Part shown: positions 1 to 9,210 of the stretch, piece after piece | How positions within the stretch are numbered: position 1 is the stretch's first letter | Layout of the letters: every line of letters begins with the position of its first letter | Source of the DNA: Pseudoalteromonas sp. 3D05 | GTDB lineage: Bacteria; Pseudomonadota; Gammaproteobacteria; Enterobacterales; Alteromonadaceae | Direction: 5' to 3' | Length of the DNA: 64,000 nt | NCBI RefSeq assembly: GCF_002723455.1 | Contig: NZ_PDUS01000001.1 | Location: 378,038 to 442,037 of the forward strand | Notes under the pieces: model-generated | The model's database searches: none | Told to the model about the DNA's origin: nothing | Seen by the model: the letters and a program-made list of their open reading frames with translations, nothing else | Made by a program: the position numbers and the translations under genes

Positions 1-132
1 CAAAAGTTTAGTTTGCCAGTGTTTTAGCTGTCGTTTATAGGTTTTTTTATCTTTAATGCTAGGCCACTGTTGATGTGATTCATCGAGTTGTAATTGTTTT
101 TTATTACGTTTAATTTTACTGACCGTATGCAC
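1..132 (-). CDS. N-terminal fragment of a gene running off the window, possibly PPK2-like
   Basis: An open frame runs from a GTG codon (130-132) off the left edge, giving 44 residues that begin VHTVSKIKRNKK and end YKRQLKHWQTKLL. A GAGGAT ribosome-binding sequence lies just upstream, which supports this start. The basic N-terminus followed by a KxxxKxWQxKLL-like segment resembles the region before the Walker A motif in polyphosphate kinase 2 family proteins. The catalytic part lies outside the window, so the family call is only a guess from recall. The gene is codirectional with the TBDR upstream of it but separated by that gene's terminator. Confidence 0.4.
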   Translation of the reverse strand, partial: MHTVSKIKRNKKQLQLDESHQQWPSIKDKKTYKRQLKHWQTKLL

Positions 133-200
133 ATTAATATCCTCATAAGTAAGAGATTTTATATCCAGTAAGCGTCAATTAAGAATAGCAAACAGTGGGG

Positions 201-227
201 AAAAAAAAAGCCCTACAGATGTAGGGC
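201..227 (-). terminator. Intrinsic terminator after the 900-aa TBDR
   Basis: The stem GCCCTAC (210-216) pairs with GTAGGGC (221-227) around loop AGAT. The A-run at 201-209 gives a U-tract on the minus-strand transcript. It lies 42 bases past the TBDR stop codon. Confidence 0.8.
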
Positions 228-268
228 AATGGAGTTAGGTTATTATATTCGCCTACCAAGGCTATGTT

Positions 269-2971
269 TTAGAACTCGTAAGAGTAACTAAGACTTAATT
301 CAGTGCCTTCATCACGTGAACGAACTATGATATCTGACTGAGTAACTTCTTTATCTTCACCAAGTAAGTTTTGTACTTTGAACTTAACTTTAGAGTTAAA
401 ATCTGGGTACCAAGTATAAACTAAATCTAATGAGTTAAATGGTTGCTCATAGGCATCATCACGCCCAGCGACACCGGCAGCGAGTATGCGCTCCCCAAAT
501 ACATTGTAAACTAATGAAGCACTATGAATGCCATCTGGAGAATCATAGTTAAGTTGCATATTAACAACATATTCTGAGTGACCTGTCATACGCTTTTTAG
601 GGTTAGTTAAATTACCAGCTAATGCAGGATCAATCGAAGCTTCAGAATCACTTAGTGTAATATTACCACTTGTGAATAGCCCCTCTGTTACCATAGTAAG
701 ATCTTGTAACCACTCAGCTTCAACACCATAGACTTCAGCGGTTTCGCCATTAATAAAGCTAGCTGAATAGTCATCATCACCGACTCTTAATACAGTTTCA
801 ATTGGCGCTTGAATATCTTTGTAGAATGCAGCCACACTAAATGAGTTGCCTGCTTGACCATAATATTCATAACGTAAGTCATAGTTTTTAATCGGGCTAC
901 TTTTAAGCCCTACACGACCAAAGGTACGAATATCTGTAAGCGGATCAAAGTAAGTAACAGGCACAACTTCACGGAAATCTGGTCTAACAACCGTCTCACC
1001 ATAGCCAGCACGTACTTGATAGTTTTCGCCACCTAAATAGGTTAGAGACAGTGCCGGGTACCAATCATCTTCTAAGATAGTCCCGTCTTCAATATTCTCA
1101 GCTGACCAAATATTTTGTAAATCATCACCATCAAAAATTAAACTTGAAGTCCCCACGGATGTTTGACGAAACTGTTCATAGCGTACACCACCACTAACCC
1201 GTAGCCATTGATCATAGATAACATCAAAGGAACCATACCCTGCATCTATTTTTTGTGCAGCAATATAATCATCCGCATCAGGTGCTGTTGGCTCATTAAA
1301 GTCAACGAGTACACCGTTATTATCAATAAACTCATCTGATAAATAACCACTATTTGCAAGAGGATCATTTGTTCCATCGTTAATAGATATTGGCGAACCT
1401 GAACTATTATTTACAGTAAAGCTTGATGTATTATAAACACGCGCTCTGTCTGAAAAATCATAGCCAACTTTAAATTCTACATCCATAGAGTCAAAAGTAA
1501 GTGGTAGATTAAAATTACCACCATATGAAGTTACGTGCTCTTCCATGTCTGTATAAGACATAATTACACGGTTATCATCACCAGTTATTGTTGAACTGAC
1601 GTAATTACCTTCATCGTCATATTGATCTCTGAACTTATAGTTTGCATTAGTTGGAATATCGGTTGTTGCTTCAGAGCGTGTATATTGCCAGTCAAAGCCT
1701 ACCCCCCAGTAATCAAGGAAAGTATGTTGGCCTAAGAATTGGCTAATATTTAACTCTCTTTGTTCAAGGTTAAACTCATGATCACGATTAGCTATACCAT
1801 TTCCAGCAATACTAAATGTAGAACTGCCCGCAGGGCTTTGAGAAATTGAAACTTCAGTTTCATCTTCATTATCTACAATATATAAATGCTTTGCTGAGAT
1901 GCTATGAGTTTTATATGAATAACCAACGCTACCGGTTAAATTGTAACGTTCATTTTCAGTAGTAACCGTAGAGTTTTTTAACGTATTGTAGCAAGAATTA
2001 GCAACATTTTCAGGTGTGCTTAAAGTGGTTGAACAGCTTTCTAAATCTTCTTGATCTTGTGTAATTACAGATGAGAGCTGTGTGCTAGAGTCCCATTCGT
2101 TTACATAAGCACCAGAGAGCAAAAAGCCTATTTTGCCACCAAAATAAGACTCTTCAAAGCTATTACCTAAATGTGCTTTGACGCCATACTCAGGATCAAT
2201 TGAATCTTCTTTTAATGCATAATTACGCGGTAAAGATTTAAGTAACTGACTGTTAATAGCAGTAGCTTGATCGGCGCGAGTACCTTGTTCACCATCAACA
2301 AGAAGGTCTCTACTAACAATGTTACTAACACTAAAATTACCGTGATATTGTACTATTGCATCTTTTAATGCTTGCGGTATACCACTGTCTGAGCCTGAAT
2401 ATTTATAACCATCATTTGCAGAAGTGTTATAACCTACACCTAGCTCAACACCAGCAGTAAACTCAGATGGTATTGACTTGGTACGAATATCTATATTACC
2501 ACCACCAAAAGCCGCTGGCATATCTGGCGAGTAGGCTTTTTGTACCGCCATACTTTCTATTATACTCGCTGGGAATATGTCTAATGGCAATACATTTCTG
2601 GTTAAATCTGGGCTGGGAACATATGCACCATTTAAGCGAGCACTTGAATAGCGTTCGCCTAAACCACGCACATATATAAATTTACCATCTACTAATGTTA
2701 AGCCAGTAACACGACGAAGAGCAGATGCAGCATCACTATCGCCGGTTCTTGAAAGTTGTTCAGCACCTAGTATATCTGCAACAAACGCTTGATTTTTACG
2801 CTCTTCAACAACAGCTGCTGCGCTACCTTGAAGGCGTGTACCAACAGCAACAACTTCTTCAATTTCGTTATTTTCGAGTTGTTCGTCGGCAGCGGTTACA
2901 TTACTAGTGTGGACAAACAATCCAAGGCCAATTGCGAGTGACAGTTTACTCAGCCTATATTGTTTTGACAT
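269..2971 (-). CDS. TonB-dependent outer-membrane receptor (900 aa)
   Basis: This is an outer-membrane beta-barrel receptor that takes up a ligand using TonB energy. It has a Sec signal peptide (about residues 1-27, ending VTA) and a TonB-box-like stretch EEVVAVGTR near residue 39. A plug domain follows (about 50-165) with LRRVTGLTLVDGKFIYVRGL and a GGGNIDIRT motif, then a long barrel ending in an aromatic residue (SYSYEF). Length is normal for the family. It is the distal gene of a minus-strand set containing a beta-haelix lipoprotein and a complete TonB2 module, so it is probably the dedicated client of that module. The substrate cannot be read from sequence. A hairpin with a U-tract separates it from the lipoprotein, so it may be transcribed partly by read-through or from its own promoter. 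Confidence 0.9.
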   Translation of the reverse strand: MSKQYRLSKLSLAIGLGLFVHTSNVTAADEQLENNEIEEVVAVGTRLQGSAAAVVEERKNQAFVADILGAEQLSRTGDSDAASALRRVTGLTLVDGKFIYVRGLGERYSSARLNGAYVPSPDLTRNVLPLDIFPASIIESMAVQKAYSPDMPAAFGGGNIDIRTKSIPSEFTAGVELGVGYNTSANDGYKYSGSDSGIPQALKDAIVQYHGNFSVSNIVSRDLLVDGEQGTRADQATAINSQLLKSLPRNYALKEDSIDPEYGVKAHLGNSFEESYFGGKIGFLLSGAYVNEWDSSTQLSSVITQDQEDLESCSTTLSTPENVANSCYNTLKNSTVTTENERYNLTGSVGYSYKTHSISAKHLYIVDNEDETEVSISQSPAGSSTFSIAGNGIANRDHEFNLEQRELNISQFLGQHTFLDYWGVGFDWQYTRSEATTDIPTNANYKFRDQYDDEGNYVSSTITGDDNRVIMSYTDMEEHVTSYGGNFNLPLTFDSMDVEFKVGYDFSDRARVYNTSSFTVNNSSGSPISINDGTNDPLANSGYLSDEFIDNNGVLVDFNEPTAPDADDYIAAQKIDAGYGSFDVIYDQWLRVSGGVRYEQFRQTSVGTSSLIFDGDDLQNIWSAENIEDGTILEDDWYPALSLTYLGGENYQVRAGYGETVVRPDFREVVPVTYFDPLTDIRTFGRVGLKSSPIKNYDLRYEYYGQAGNSFSVAAFYKDIQAPIETVLRVGDDDYSASFINGETAEVYGVEAEWLQDLTMVTEGLFTSGNITLSDSEASIDPALAGNLTNPKKRMTGHSEYVVNMQLNYDSPDGIHSASLVYNVFGERILAAGVAGRDDAYEQPFNSLDLVYTWYPDFNSKVKFKVQNLLGEDKEVTQSDIIVRSRDEGTELSLSYSYEF

Positions 2972-2995
2972 GATTTACATCCTAATCAGTTTGAT

Positions 2996-3039
2996 AAAAA
3001 ACAGGCGCCAATTGCTTTTAAATAAGCATTAAGGCGCCT
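2996..3039 (-). terminator. Intercistronic hairpin with U-tract between lipoprotein and TBDR
   Basis: On the minus strand, AGGCGCC and GGCGCCT (plus-strand arms 3003-3009 and 3033-3039) pair, with an inner GCTT/AAGC pairing. The A-run 2996-3001 supplies the U-tract. It lies between two codirectional genes and probably attenuates transcription into the TBDR. Confidence 0.65.
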
Positions 3040-3067
3040 ACATTTCATAACTCTAAATGAGCAGGTA

Positions 3068-4675
3068 TTAGTCTTGAGCAGCTGCTGCTAATGCAGTTTC
3101 AACCCATTTGTACCAGCTAGAGCTAGTATCTGTATCAGATACTGCACCGATGTAATCAACAGTGTCGAAAAAGCTATCTTCAAGCGAAGTTAAATCATTT
3201 GCAGAGATTGTTACATCCGTTGAGGCTGTGTTAGTAGCAAAGCCATTTTCAGCGAATACTGCAACATCATCTGTTAAGATTTCACTGCTTGCACTATTTT
3301 CAAACCAAGATGCTTTAGTTTGACCAGCCAGAGGACCTGCTGCAAATGTATCTGTTTCAGCAAAGTTCGATGAACAAGCCATAACTGAGTTGTTGAACAT
3401 AATTTTATCAGCTTGTTTTTCACCATCAGAAGAAATTTCAATACACGCGGTTTCAACAGCATTTTTCTTTACTAATAGAGAATTGTAGATACTTGCATTA
3501 AATTCATCGTCAAATTTATAAGCTTGTGAAGGGTCATCATCACGTACTGATTTAGCATCAGTCGTGATAACTGTGATATTTGCTAAAGTTGGATTAGTTG
3601 GCCCAACTTCAGCAGAAGACTCACCTTTAACACCATCTGACTCAAAACCATTATTACCCATATTTGCAATAGTGCCATCAGCTAAAGTTACAGTGCCGTG
3701 CTGGACAAATAAGAACTGTCCTTTACCTTGCCACCCTGCATCAAAATCAAATGAGTCATCTTGTGTATCAGTAACCACAATATGTTTAATTGTCGCTGCA
3801 CCACCAAAGAACTCGATCCCATCATCAAAACCTTGGTGAATATGTAAGTAATCGAATGCAGAACCTGAACCAACAGCATTAAGCGTTAGAGAGTTAAGGT
3901 CATCACCAGGGCCACCAACTTTAGGACCTGAGCCAGCGTACCAAATTTTAGCCCATTTAATACTACCACTAGAATCAGCATTATCATTACCACCAAAGTA
4001 GCTTGTAATACCTTCAGATGGTACGTTACACGTACTCGCTGCGCGTTCTGCATCAGTACATTGGTCTGTGATACCGTTACCGTTAATGATGATGCCACCC
4101 CAATCAGCATAGCGAGCGCCATTACCAGTACTATCAAAACGGTCAAAAGCGTTTGCAGATGTAAATGTAATAGGTTTAGCTTCTGTTCCATTTGCTTGAA
4201 TTTTAGCACCGCGGGCAATACGGATTATTGCTTCACCTGATTGAAAGGCAAGTGTTGCGCCTGGCTCTACTGTTAAAGTAGGTCCATTTTCAGGTACTGT
4301 AAAACCAGTCGTTGTATCGCCATCTTTACCAATTAAAAGTGCTTCAGCAAATAAGTGAACACCACCGTCTGGAATTTCTTCAAAGGTGATGTTACTTGTA
4401 ATTTCTATAGATTTACTAGCAAAAGAATCATTGTAAGTACAATCTTTACCATCAAAAACACCTTTTACAGTACCAGCATCTGACTCATAGCTGGCACATT
4501 CAAAGTCATCAGTTGAACCACCATCAGTAGTAGAGTTGTTTGAGTTATTAGTACTATTATCAGTAGTAGTGCTGTTGTCGTTTACTGTTGGTGTGATGTC
4601 AATATCGCCGCCACAAGCTGCTAATGTTACTGCAGAAGCAAGTAGGCTGACCTTGAATAAGTCAGATAGTTTCAT
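3068..4675 (-). CDS. Surface/periplasmic lipoprotein with beta-helix-like repeats
   Basis: The 535-residue protein begins with a lipoprotein signal and lipobox LAAC (Cys21). A low-complexity linker of about 30 residues rich in Asn, Ser and Thr follows. The body has motifs such as LTVEPGATLAFQSGEAI and GTEAKPITFTSANAFDRF, of the kind seen in right-handed parallel beta-helix proteins. I recognise no catalytic motif. Proteins of this type often sit beside TBDRs in Alteromonadales, suggesting a ligand-binding or processing partner for the receptor just downstream. It is separated from the upstream TPR gene by a strong terminator and therefore probably has its own promoter in 4676-4825. The function is inferred from neighbours only. 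Confidence 0.75.
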   Translation of the reverse strand: MKLSDLFKVSLLASAVTLAACGGDIDITPTVNDNSTTTDNSTNNSNNSTTDGGSTDDFECASYESDAGTVKGVFDGKDCTYNDSFASKSIEITSNITFEEIPDGGVHLFAEALLIGKDGDTTTGFTVPENGPTLTVEPGATLAFQSGEAIIRIARGAKIQANGTEAKPITFTSANAFDRFDSTGNGARYADWGGIIINGNGITDQCTDAERAASTCNVPSEGITSYFGGNDNADSSGSIKWAKIWYAGSGPKVGGPGDDLNSLTLNAVGSGSAFDYLHIHQGFDDGIEFFGGAATIKHIVVTDTQDDSFDFDAGWQGKGQFLFVQHGTVTLADGTIANMGNNGFESDGVKGESSAEVGPTNPTLANITVITTDAKSVRDDDPSQAYKFDDEFNASIYNSLLVKKNAVETACIEISSDGEKQADKIMFNNSVMACSSNFAETDTFAAGPLAGQTKASWFENSASSEILTDDVAVFAENGFATNTASTDVTISANDLTSLEDSFFDTVDYIGAVSDTDTSSSWYKWVETALAAAAQD

Positions 4676-4825
4676 TGTAATACTCCGTTGAATTTCGATT
4701 ATTGTTAACGCTTTAAAAACTAAGGCTTAAGATACTTAAGCTATATGACAAACGAGTTACACTTTAATAAACATAAAATGACAATCTAAGTCATTTTATT
4801 ACAATAACTTAGGCTTATAGAAATG

Positions 4826-4850
4826 AAAAAAGCCGCCCGAAGGCGGCTTT
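4826..4850 (-). terminator. Intrinsic terminator after the TPR gene of the TonB2 operon
   Basis: The stem AAAGCCGCC (4829-4837) pairs with GGCGGCTTT (4842-4850), loop CGAA. The A-run at 4826-4831 gives U residues on the minus-strand transcript. It ends the DUF3450-to-TPR operon 45 bases after its last stop codon. Confidence 0.9.
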
Positions 4851-4894
4851 GGTGTTGCGATTATAAATTGCTCAGTAAACGCGTATGCGATTAC

Positions 4895-6202
4895 TTAAAG
4901 TAAAGCGGTGCGAAGTGTCTCTGCATGGACTTTTTCGTTTTTAACGTACTTGATCCACTGTGTCGCTAAACGTTGTGATTTTTTGTGCTTTTCAGCTTGT
5001 TCAAACGCTAATATAGACGCATCAAAATTCTTTAAATTATACTGCGCCATACCCAATGCAACGTACGCATTTGATTCAAAATCTAAACCGCCTTTATCCA
5101 GTGCAGCACGGGCAGCATCAGCCGCTTTGTTGTAATGCTGCGTATTTATTAGCACTTCAGCTAATCGCTGGTCATACTTGCCATGAGTTGATAAGTCAGC
5201 AGCTTTTGCGAAAAATTGTGCTGATTTTTCATCTTCTTTCGCTTGTACCATTGCCTCAGCGATAAAAGCATAATTTTTAGCCGTTTTTTCAACTACACCC
5301 GACGCCATAGCTTGCTGCATCACATCGGCTGCTTTATAAGAAAGCCCATTATACATATACACTTGTGAAAGCTGAGTTAACGCAGACTTAGAGGTTAAAA
5401 AGCCCTGCTGGTATGCTGCTTCTAAAACAGCCAACTGTTTTTTCTCAGCCCCTGTTTCACCATACATACCGCCTAACTGCACCCAGTATTCAGGCTTATT
5501 ATAAAGTTTAACCATTCGCTCAAGCACATCAACTACACTTTGCGGTTTATTTAGCGAGTAGTACATAGCACGCTGTAAAACTAACCAGTTTTCTTTAGGT
5601 TCTTTGCCTTCACTGTCAGCTTGCGCAATTGCTTGATTGATGCTGTTAATGCCTTTGCTGTAGTCTTTCATTTGATAAAAAGCTTGGGCCTTTAACACAT
5701 AATAAGCATCGGTTTTTGGCTTGGTGTTAATTTCATCCCAATCATCTAAGAATGAGATAACCTTGTTGTAATCACCATTTGCCATTGCCAACTGCGCTAA
5801 ACTGAAAGTCGTACTTAGACGTAATGTTTCAGGAATAGCCTCAGCATTAACAACGTTCTCAAATGATGCAATCGCTTTTGCTAAATCGTTCTCGTTGTAA
5901 TAAATAAAACCATAAAAGTTATGCATCATAGCTATTTCATAGTCATTCATGCTTGATGCACGTTCTTTTATGCTATCAAGCGCTTCTAACCCGGCTTTAG
6001 CATCGCCGTCATCCGCAAGCTTTTGCGCACGTGCAAGTTGGCTGTATACTTTTTCACGCAGTGCTGGTACACGCTTAGTCTTTTGCTCTGTCGCATAGGC
6101 TGTCGCGATGTTTACGCCAGGTATAAAGCTAACAACTGTCGGCAACGCTACGCTGGTGGTGAATGCAGTGGCACAAATCAGTGCAATTTTTAATGGTTTC
6201 AT
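4895..6202 (-). CDS. Exported TPR-repeat protein of the TonB2 operon
   Basis: The 435-residue protein has an N-terminal hydrophobic export signal (about residues 1-38). The rest is built of helical TPR-like units, for example the FYGFIYYNENDLAKAIASFE segment and ALGMAQYNLKNFDASILAFE near the C-terminus. It is the last gene of the DUF3450-ttpC-exbB-exbD-tonB set, 15 bases after tonB, and is followed by a strong terminator. TPR proteins occupy this position in related TonB2 loci of Shewanella and Vibrio relatives. A periplasmic scaffold for TonB-receptor contact is the likely role, but that role is inferred. Confidence 0.85.
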   Translation of the reverse strand: MKPLKIALICATAFTTSVALPTVVSFIPGVNIATAYATEQKTKRVPALREKVYSQLARAQKLADDGDAKAGLEALDSIKERASSMNDYEIAMMHNFYGFIYYNENDLAKAIASFENVVNAEAIPETLRLSTTFSLAQLAMANGDYNKVISFLDDWDEINTKPKTDAYYVLKAQAFYQMKDYSKGINSINQAIAQADSEGKEPKENWLVLQRAMYYSLNKPQSVVDVLERMVKLYNKPEYWVQLGGMYGETGAEKKQLAVLEAAYQQGFLTSKSALTQLSQVYMYNGLSYKAADVMQQAMASGVVEKTAKNYAFIAEAMVQAKEDEKSAQFFAKAADLSTHGKYDQRLAEVLINTQHYNKAADAARAALDKGGLDFESNAYVALGMAQYNLKNFDASILAFEQAEKHKKSQRLATQWIKYVKNEKVHAETLRTALL

Positions 6203-6217
6203 AATCGCCTCGCTACT

Positions 6218-6826
6218 CTATCCGTTTATTTGGAATGAGATTTTGTTCTGTACACCCGCAACTTCAACGGCTTCTCCGTTTACTACGCGTGGTTTGTATT
6301 TAAATTTAAGTGCCGCATCCATCGCAGCTCGGTCAAATAGTGACTCGGGCTCAGCTTTAACAACTTGTGGGTCGCGTACCGTGCCTTGTTTAGTCACTAT
6401 AAATTCTACAATGACGTACCCTTCGATTCCTCTTGAGAGCGCTCTTCTAGGGTAAACAGGCGCCACCTTTACAATTGGTAAATATTCGCCATCACTGGAT
6501 TCAAGAGCTAAACCCCCAGCTAGGTTTACGTCAGCTTCTACATTGGCTCCAAAATCAAAGTTAGATGCACTTGCGTTAGGATCACTGTTTTGCATTTGCG
6601 GTGAATCCATTGGCGGAGGCGGCTCTTTCGGCTTTGGCGGCTTTTGTGGTTTACGCTCTTTCTTTTGCACTGTTTCTTCTTTTTTCAAACGAACAAAATC
6701 AAGTACATTGCCTTTTGCAGGCTCGCTCATAGCGCCTTCACCACCCGTTATCAACGCTTGCATGCCTAAAAACAGTAAAAAAGTAACAATACCTGCAATT
6801 ACTAATGCAACTAAATATCGCAACAT
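6218..6826 (-). CDS. tonB2: TonB2-type energy transducer
   Basis: TonB couples the inner-membrane proton motive force to outer-membrane receptors. The 202-residue protein has an N-terminal membrane anchor (about 4-24) and a proline/lysine-rich spacer (about 58-75, with PPKPKEPPPP). Its C-terminal TonB domain (about 118-202) contains YPRRALSRGIEGYVIVEF and the conserved ALKFKYKP stretch. The short periplasmic spacer is typical of TonB2 rather than the longer TonB1. It lies 12 bases after exbD in the same operon. Confidence 0.93.
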   Translation of the reverse strand: MLRYLVALVIAGIVTFLLFLGMQALITGGEGAMSEPAKGNVLDFVRLKKEETVQKKERKPQKPPKPKEPPPPMDSPQMQNSDPNASASNFDFGANVEADVNLAGGLALESSDGEYLPIVKVAPVYPRRALSRGIEGYVIVEFIVTKQGTVRDPQVVKAEPESLFDRAAMDAALKFKYKPRVVNGEAVEVAGVQNKISFQING

Positions 6827-6838
6827 ATCAGTTCCTTA

Positions 6839-7249
6839 TTACGCTTCTTGCGCAGCAATTGAAACATCGAAAGCGCCAGCTGCACGTGATGCATCCATCA
6901 CTTTAATTAATACTTCAGTGGTGGCTTTTTTATCTGCTTGAATAACCACACTACCCTGTGGGTTTTCTGCTTTTAAACGTTCGATATTGGCTTGTACAGC
7001 ACGCTCATCTACTTTACGTTTATTAATCCAAATTTCACCCGTATCAGAGATAGCAACTAAGATGTTCGCACGTTCTTTTTTAACCGCGGTTGCCGCTTCA
7101 GGGCGATTCACATCAATACCCGCTTCTTTAACAAATGAAGCTGTTACAATGAAGAAGATAAGCATGATAAAAACAACGTCTAGCATTGGCGTCATGTTAA
7201 TTTCTTCTGCTTCGTCTTCTTGTAATAAATTACCTAATGGGGCTCTCAT
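6839..7249 (-). CDS. exbD2: ExbD2-type biopolymer transport protein
   Basis: This is the proton-channel partner of ExbB. The 136-residue protein has one transmembrane helix (about 22-42) with the conserved aspartate in NMTPMLDVVFIMLIFF (Asp24), followed by a periplasmic domain. Length is normal for ExbD. AAGGAG lies just before its ATG. An upstream 10-bp hairpin separates it from exbB. Confidence 0.95.
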   Translation of the reverse strand: MRAPLGNLLQEDEAEEINMTPMLDVVFIMLIFFIVTASFVKEAGIDVNRPEAATAVKKERANILVAISDTGEIWINKRKVDERAVQANIERLKAENPQGSVVIQADKKATTEVLIKVMDASRAAGAFDVSIAAQEA

Positions 7250-7262
7250 TTTTTACTCCTTG

Positions 7263-7287
7263 GTAAAGCAGCGCTTGGCTGCTTTAC
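7263..7287 (-). other. Perfect hairpin between exbB2 and exbD2, just before the exbD2 ribosome-binding site
   Basis: GTAAAGCAGC (7263-7272) pairs perfectly with GCTGCTTTAC (7278-7287) around a 5-base loop. On the minus-strand transcript it lies 49 bases inside the exbB-exbD gap, directly before the AAGGAG site, and no U-tract follows. A role in mRNA stability or in setting ExbB:ExbD ratio is plausible but inferred. Confidence 0.7.
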
Positions 7288-7298
7288 AAAAATTTTTA

Positions 7299-7826
7299 TT
7301 AGTGGTCTAAAACCATATTATCTTCAAGTAACTCGACTTCACGTTTCGCACGGCGTTGTAAAAATGTAGAGGCAAATACACCAGAGAGCGCACCAACCAT
7401 TCCCGCCATTGTTGGGATAGTTGCTTTAGATACACCCGATGCCATTGAACGAGCACTGCCTGTGCCTGTCACTGCCATTACATCAAACACTTCAATCATG
7501 CCTGTTACTGTGCCAAGTAAGCCAAGCAGCGGGCATAGCGCAACCATCACATTAATTAACGCTAAGTTAGTATTAAGCTGCATACCTGCGCGTGAGATCA
7601 TCGCCTGACGAATTTGCTCTGCATTCCAACTATTACGCTCATCTCGGCTACGCCAAGTGGCTTTTACATCGCGTTTGTATTGTTTGTAACCTTGAAAGAA
7701 AAATATAAATCGCTCGAGTATCAATAACCACATCGCGAAGATTAACACTCCGATGACCAAGAGAACTTGGCCACCAGTGTCGAGAAAATCACGGATAGCA
7801 TTGATTGAGTCAATCAACTGCACCAT
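7299..7826 (-). CDS. exbB2: ExbB2-type proton channel protein (MotA/TolQ/ExbB family)
   Basis: The 175-residue protein has an N-terminal membrane helix (VLLVIGVLIFAMWLLILERF, about 19-38) and the family signature near residues 98-160, with CPLLGLLGTVTGMIEVFD and a later helix TIPTMAGMVGALSGVFAS. It is short, as expected for TonB2-associated ExbB. It begins 3 bases after ttpC, so the two are cotranscribed, and forms the proton channel with ExbD. Confidence 0.93.
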   Translation of the reverse strand: MVQLIDSINAIRDFLDTGGQVLLVIGVLIFAMWLLILERFIFFFQGYKQYKRDVKATWRSRDERNSWNAEQIRQAMISRAGMQLNTNLALINVMVALCPLLGLLGTVTGMIEVFDVMAVTGTGSARSMASGVSKATIPTMAGMVGALSGVFASTFLQRRAKREVELLEDNMVLDH

Positions 7827-7829
7827 GGT

Positions 7830-9203
7830 TTATGCTCCCTTCTCGCTACGTTCGGCGATGATACCTGCGCTTTGCTCTTGGATAATTAACAAGATGTTTT
7901 TAGCGCGTGTATTAAGCAAGGTGTATAAAAATACGGTTGGAATTGCCACAACAAGACCCAGTACTGTTGTTACAAGTGCTTGTGAAATACCGCCCGCCAT
8001 TAGTTTCGGGTCACCTGTACCAAACAACGTTATTGCTTGGAAGGTATTGATCATACCGGTTACTGTACCAAGTAAACCCAGTAGCGGTGCGACCACTGAG
8101 ATAATCTTGATAAGCGTTAAGTTACGGGTGATTTTAGGCATTTCGCGTAAAATCGCTTCGCTTAACTTAAGTTCTAAAGTGTCATGAGCAACATCAGGGT
8201 ATTGGTCTTTTACTTTCATTACACGACCCAGTGGGTTGTCATCACGCGCCACGTTATCTTTAAGTTGTCGACGAACTTTGCCGCCAATCAGCATCAGCGA
8301 TAAGAAACGCTCTATAGCAATTAGTAGCGCAATAACACCCACACCTAAAATTACATAACCGACAGTACCGCCTTGATGAACTCGCTCCTCAGTATCAGGC
8401 GCTTGAACTAATAAACCAAGAATTGAACCACCTGTAGGGTCAAGTGCAAATTGCACAACACCTGAATCCGCACTCTGTAAATCTTCAGCAGTCGCTGTAA
8501 AACGCGATACTGGTTGACGTGTAAGTTGGCTAATTGTATTTGTAGCTGCGTTGTATTCTAAGTATTTACCGTTAGAAATAAGGTTAAATGCACCCACTCG
8601 AACAACTTCTTGTTGAGCTTTAGCACCGCCTTCTACGATAACGTCTGTCGTAAAGCGAGAAACTTTACCTTGCTCTGTCATTTCACGTTGTAGCTCGTAC
8701 CACACTTGTTCAATATCTTCGATTGAAGCAAGGTTTGAGGTTGAACCCATCTTAACCGCAAGTTCATCCATAAATTTGCTGCGATCTTGAATTTGGGCAG
8801 ATACAACTGAGGTCATAAACTTATTGCTTGAGTCCCCTGCCACTTGCTGCAGTACACCAAACAGTTCTTTTAGTGAACCCATACGGTTTGATAAAGTGTC
8901 TGTTAAATTAGCAAGTTTAACTTCATTTTCTTCAAACTGGGTTTCAAGGCGCTCAGACTGTGCAAGCATTTGATTGCGCTTGGCCTGCGTGTCTTGAAGC
9001 ATTTGTACTTGTTCGTTTTGACGTGATTTGAATTCTTGTTCACGTTGCTGATTTTGTGCAGATTGCGCTGATTTACCCTGTTCTAAGGTTTTTAATAACG
9101 CATCTAAATCCATTGGTTCTGCAGCCATGCTGCTTGCAGCAAAGCCTAAGCCAGTTACAAGTGCGGCCATTTTTGTCATTTTAGTAAGTAATTTCATCGT
9201 CAA
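7830..9203 (-). CDS. ttpC: TtpC-like ExbB-family protein of the TonB2 complex
   Basis: The 457-residue protein is much longer than ordinary ExbB. It has a signal peptide (about 1-28, ending SMAA) and a Gln/Glu-rich coiled-coil region (about 35-115). A periplasmic segment follows, then a C-terminal MotA/TolQ/ExbB domain (about 275-450) with VVAPLLGLLGTVTGMINTFQ and GGISQALVTTVLGLVVAIP. This architecture matches TtpC, the extra subunit needed for TonB2 function in Vibrio. It sits between DUF3450 and exbB2 with gaps of 3-7 bases. Confidence 0.9.
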   Translation of the reverse strand: MTMKLLTKMTKMAALVTGLGFAASSMAAEPMDLDALLKTLEQGKSAQSAQNQQREQEFKSRQNEQVQMLQDTQAKRNQMLAQSERLETQFEENEVKLANLTDTLSNRMGSLKELFGVLQQVAGDSSNKFMTSVVSAQIQDRSKFMDELAVKMGSTSNLASIEDIEQVWYELQREMTEQGKVSRFTTDVIVEGGAKAQQEVVRVGAFNLISNGKYLEYNAATNTISQLTRQPVSRFTATAEDLQSADSGVVQFALDPTGGSILGLLVQAPDTEERVHQGGTVGYVILGVGVIALLIAIERFLSLMLIGGKVRRQLKDNVARDDNPLGRVMKVKDQYPDVAHDTLELKLSEAILREMPKITRNLTLIKIISVVAPLLGLLGTVTGMINTFQAITLFGTGDPKLMAGGISQALVTTVLGLVVAIPTVFLYTLLNTRAKNILLIIQEQSAGIIAERSEKGA

Positions 9204-9210
9204 AAACCTC

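Noticed and set aside
3564..4218. Several 90-110 codon frames within the beta-helix lipoprotein gene
   Set aside because: All are alternative-frame shadows of the lipoprotein gene, with low-complexity compositions.
6543..6941. 132-codon plus-strand frame across tonB and exbD
   Set aside because: It is antisense to two confirmed genes and its Pro/Gly/Ser-rich sequence is the complement of the TonB proline-rich spacer.
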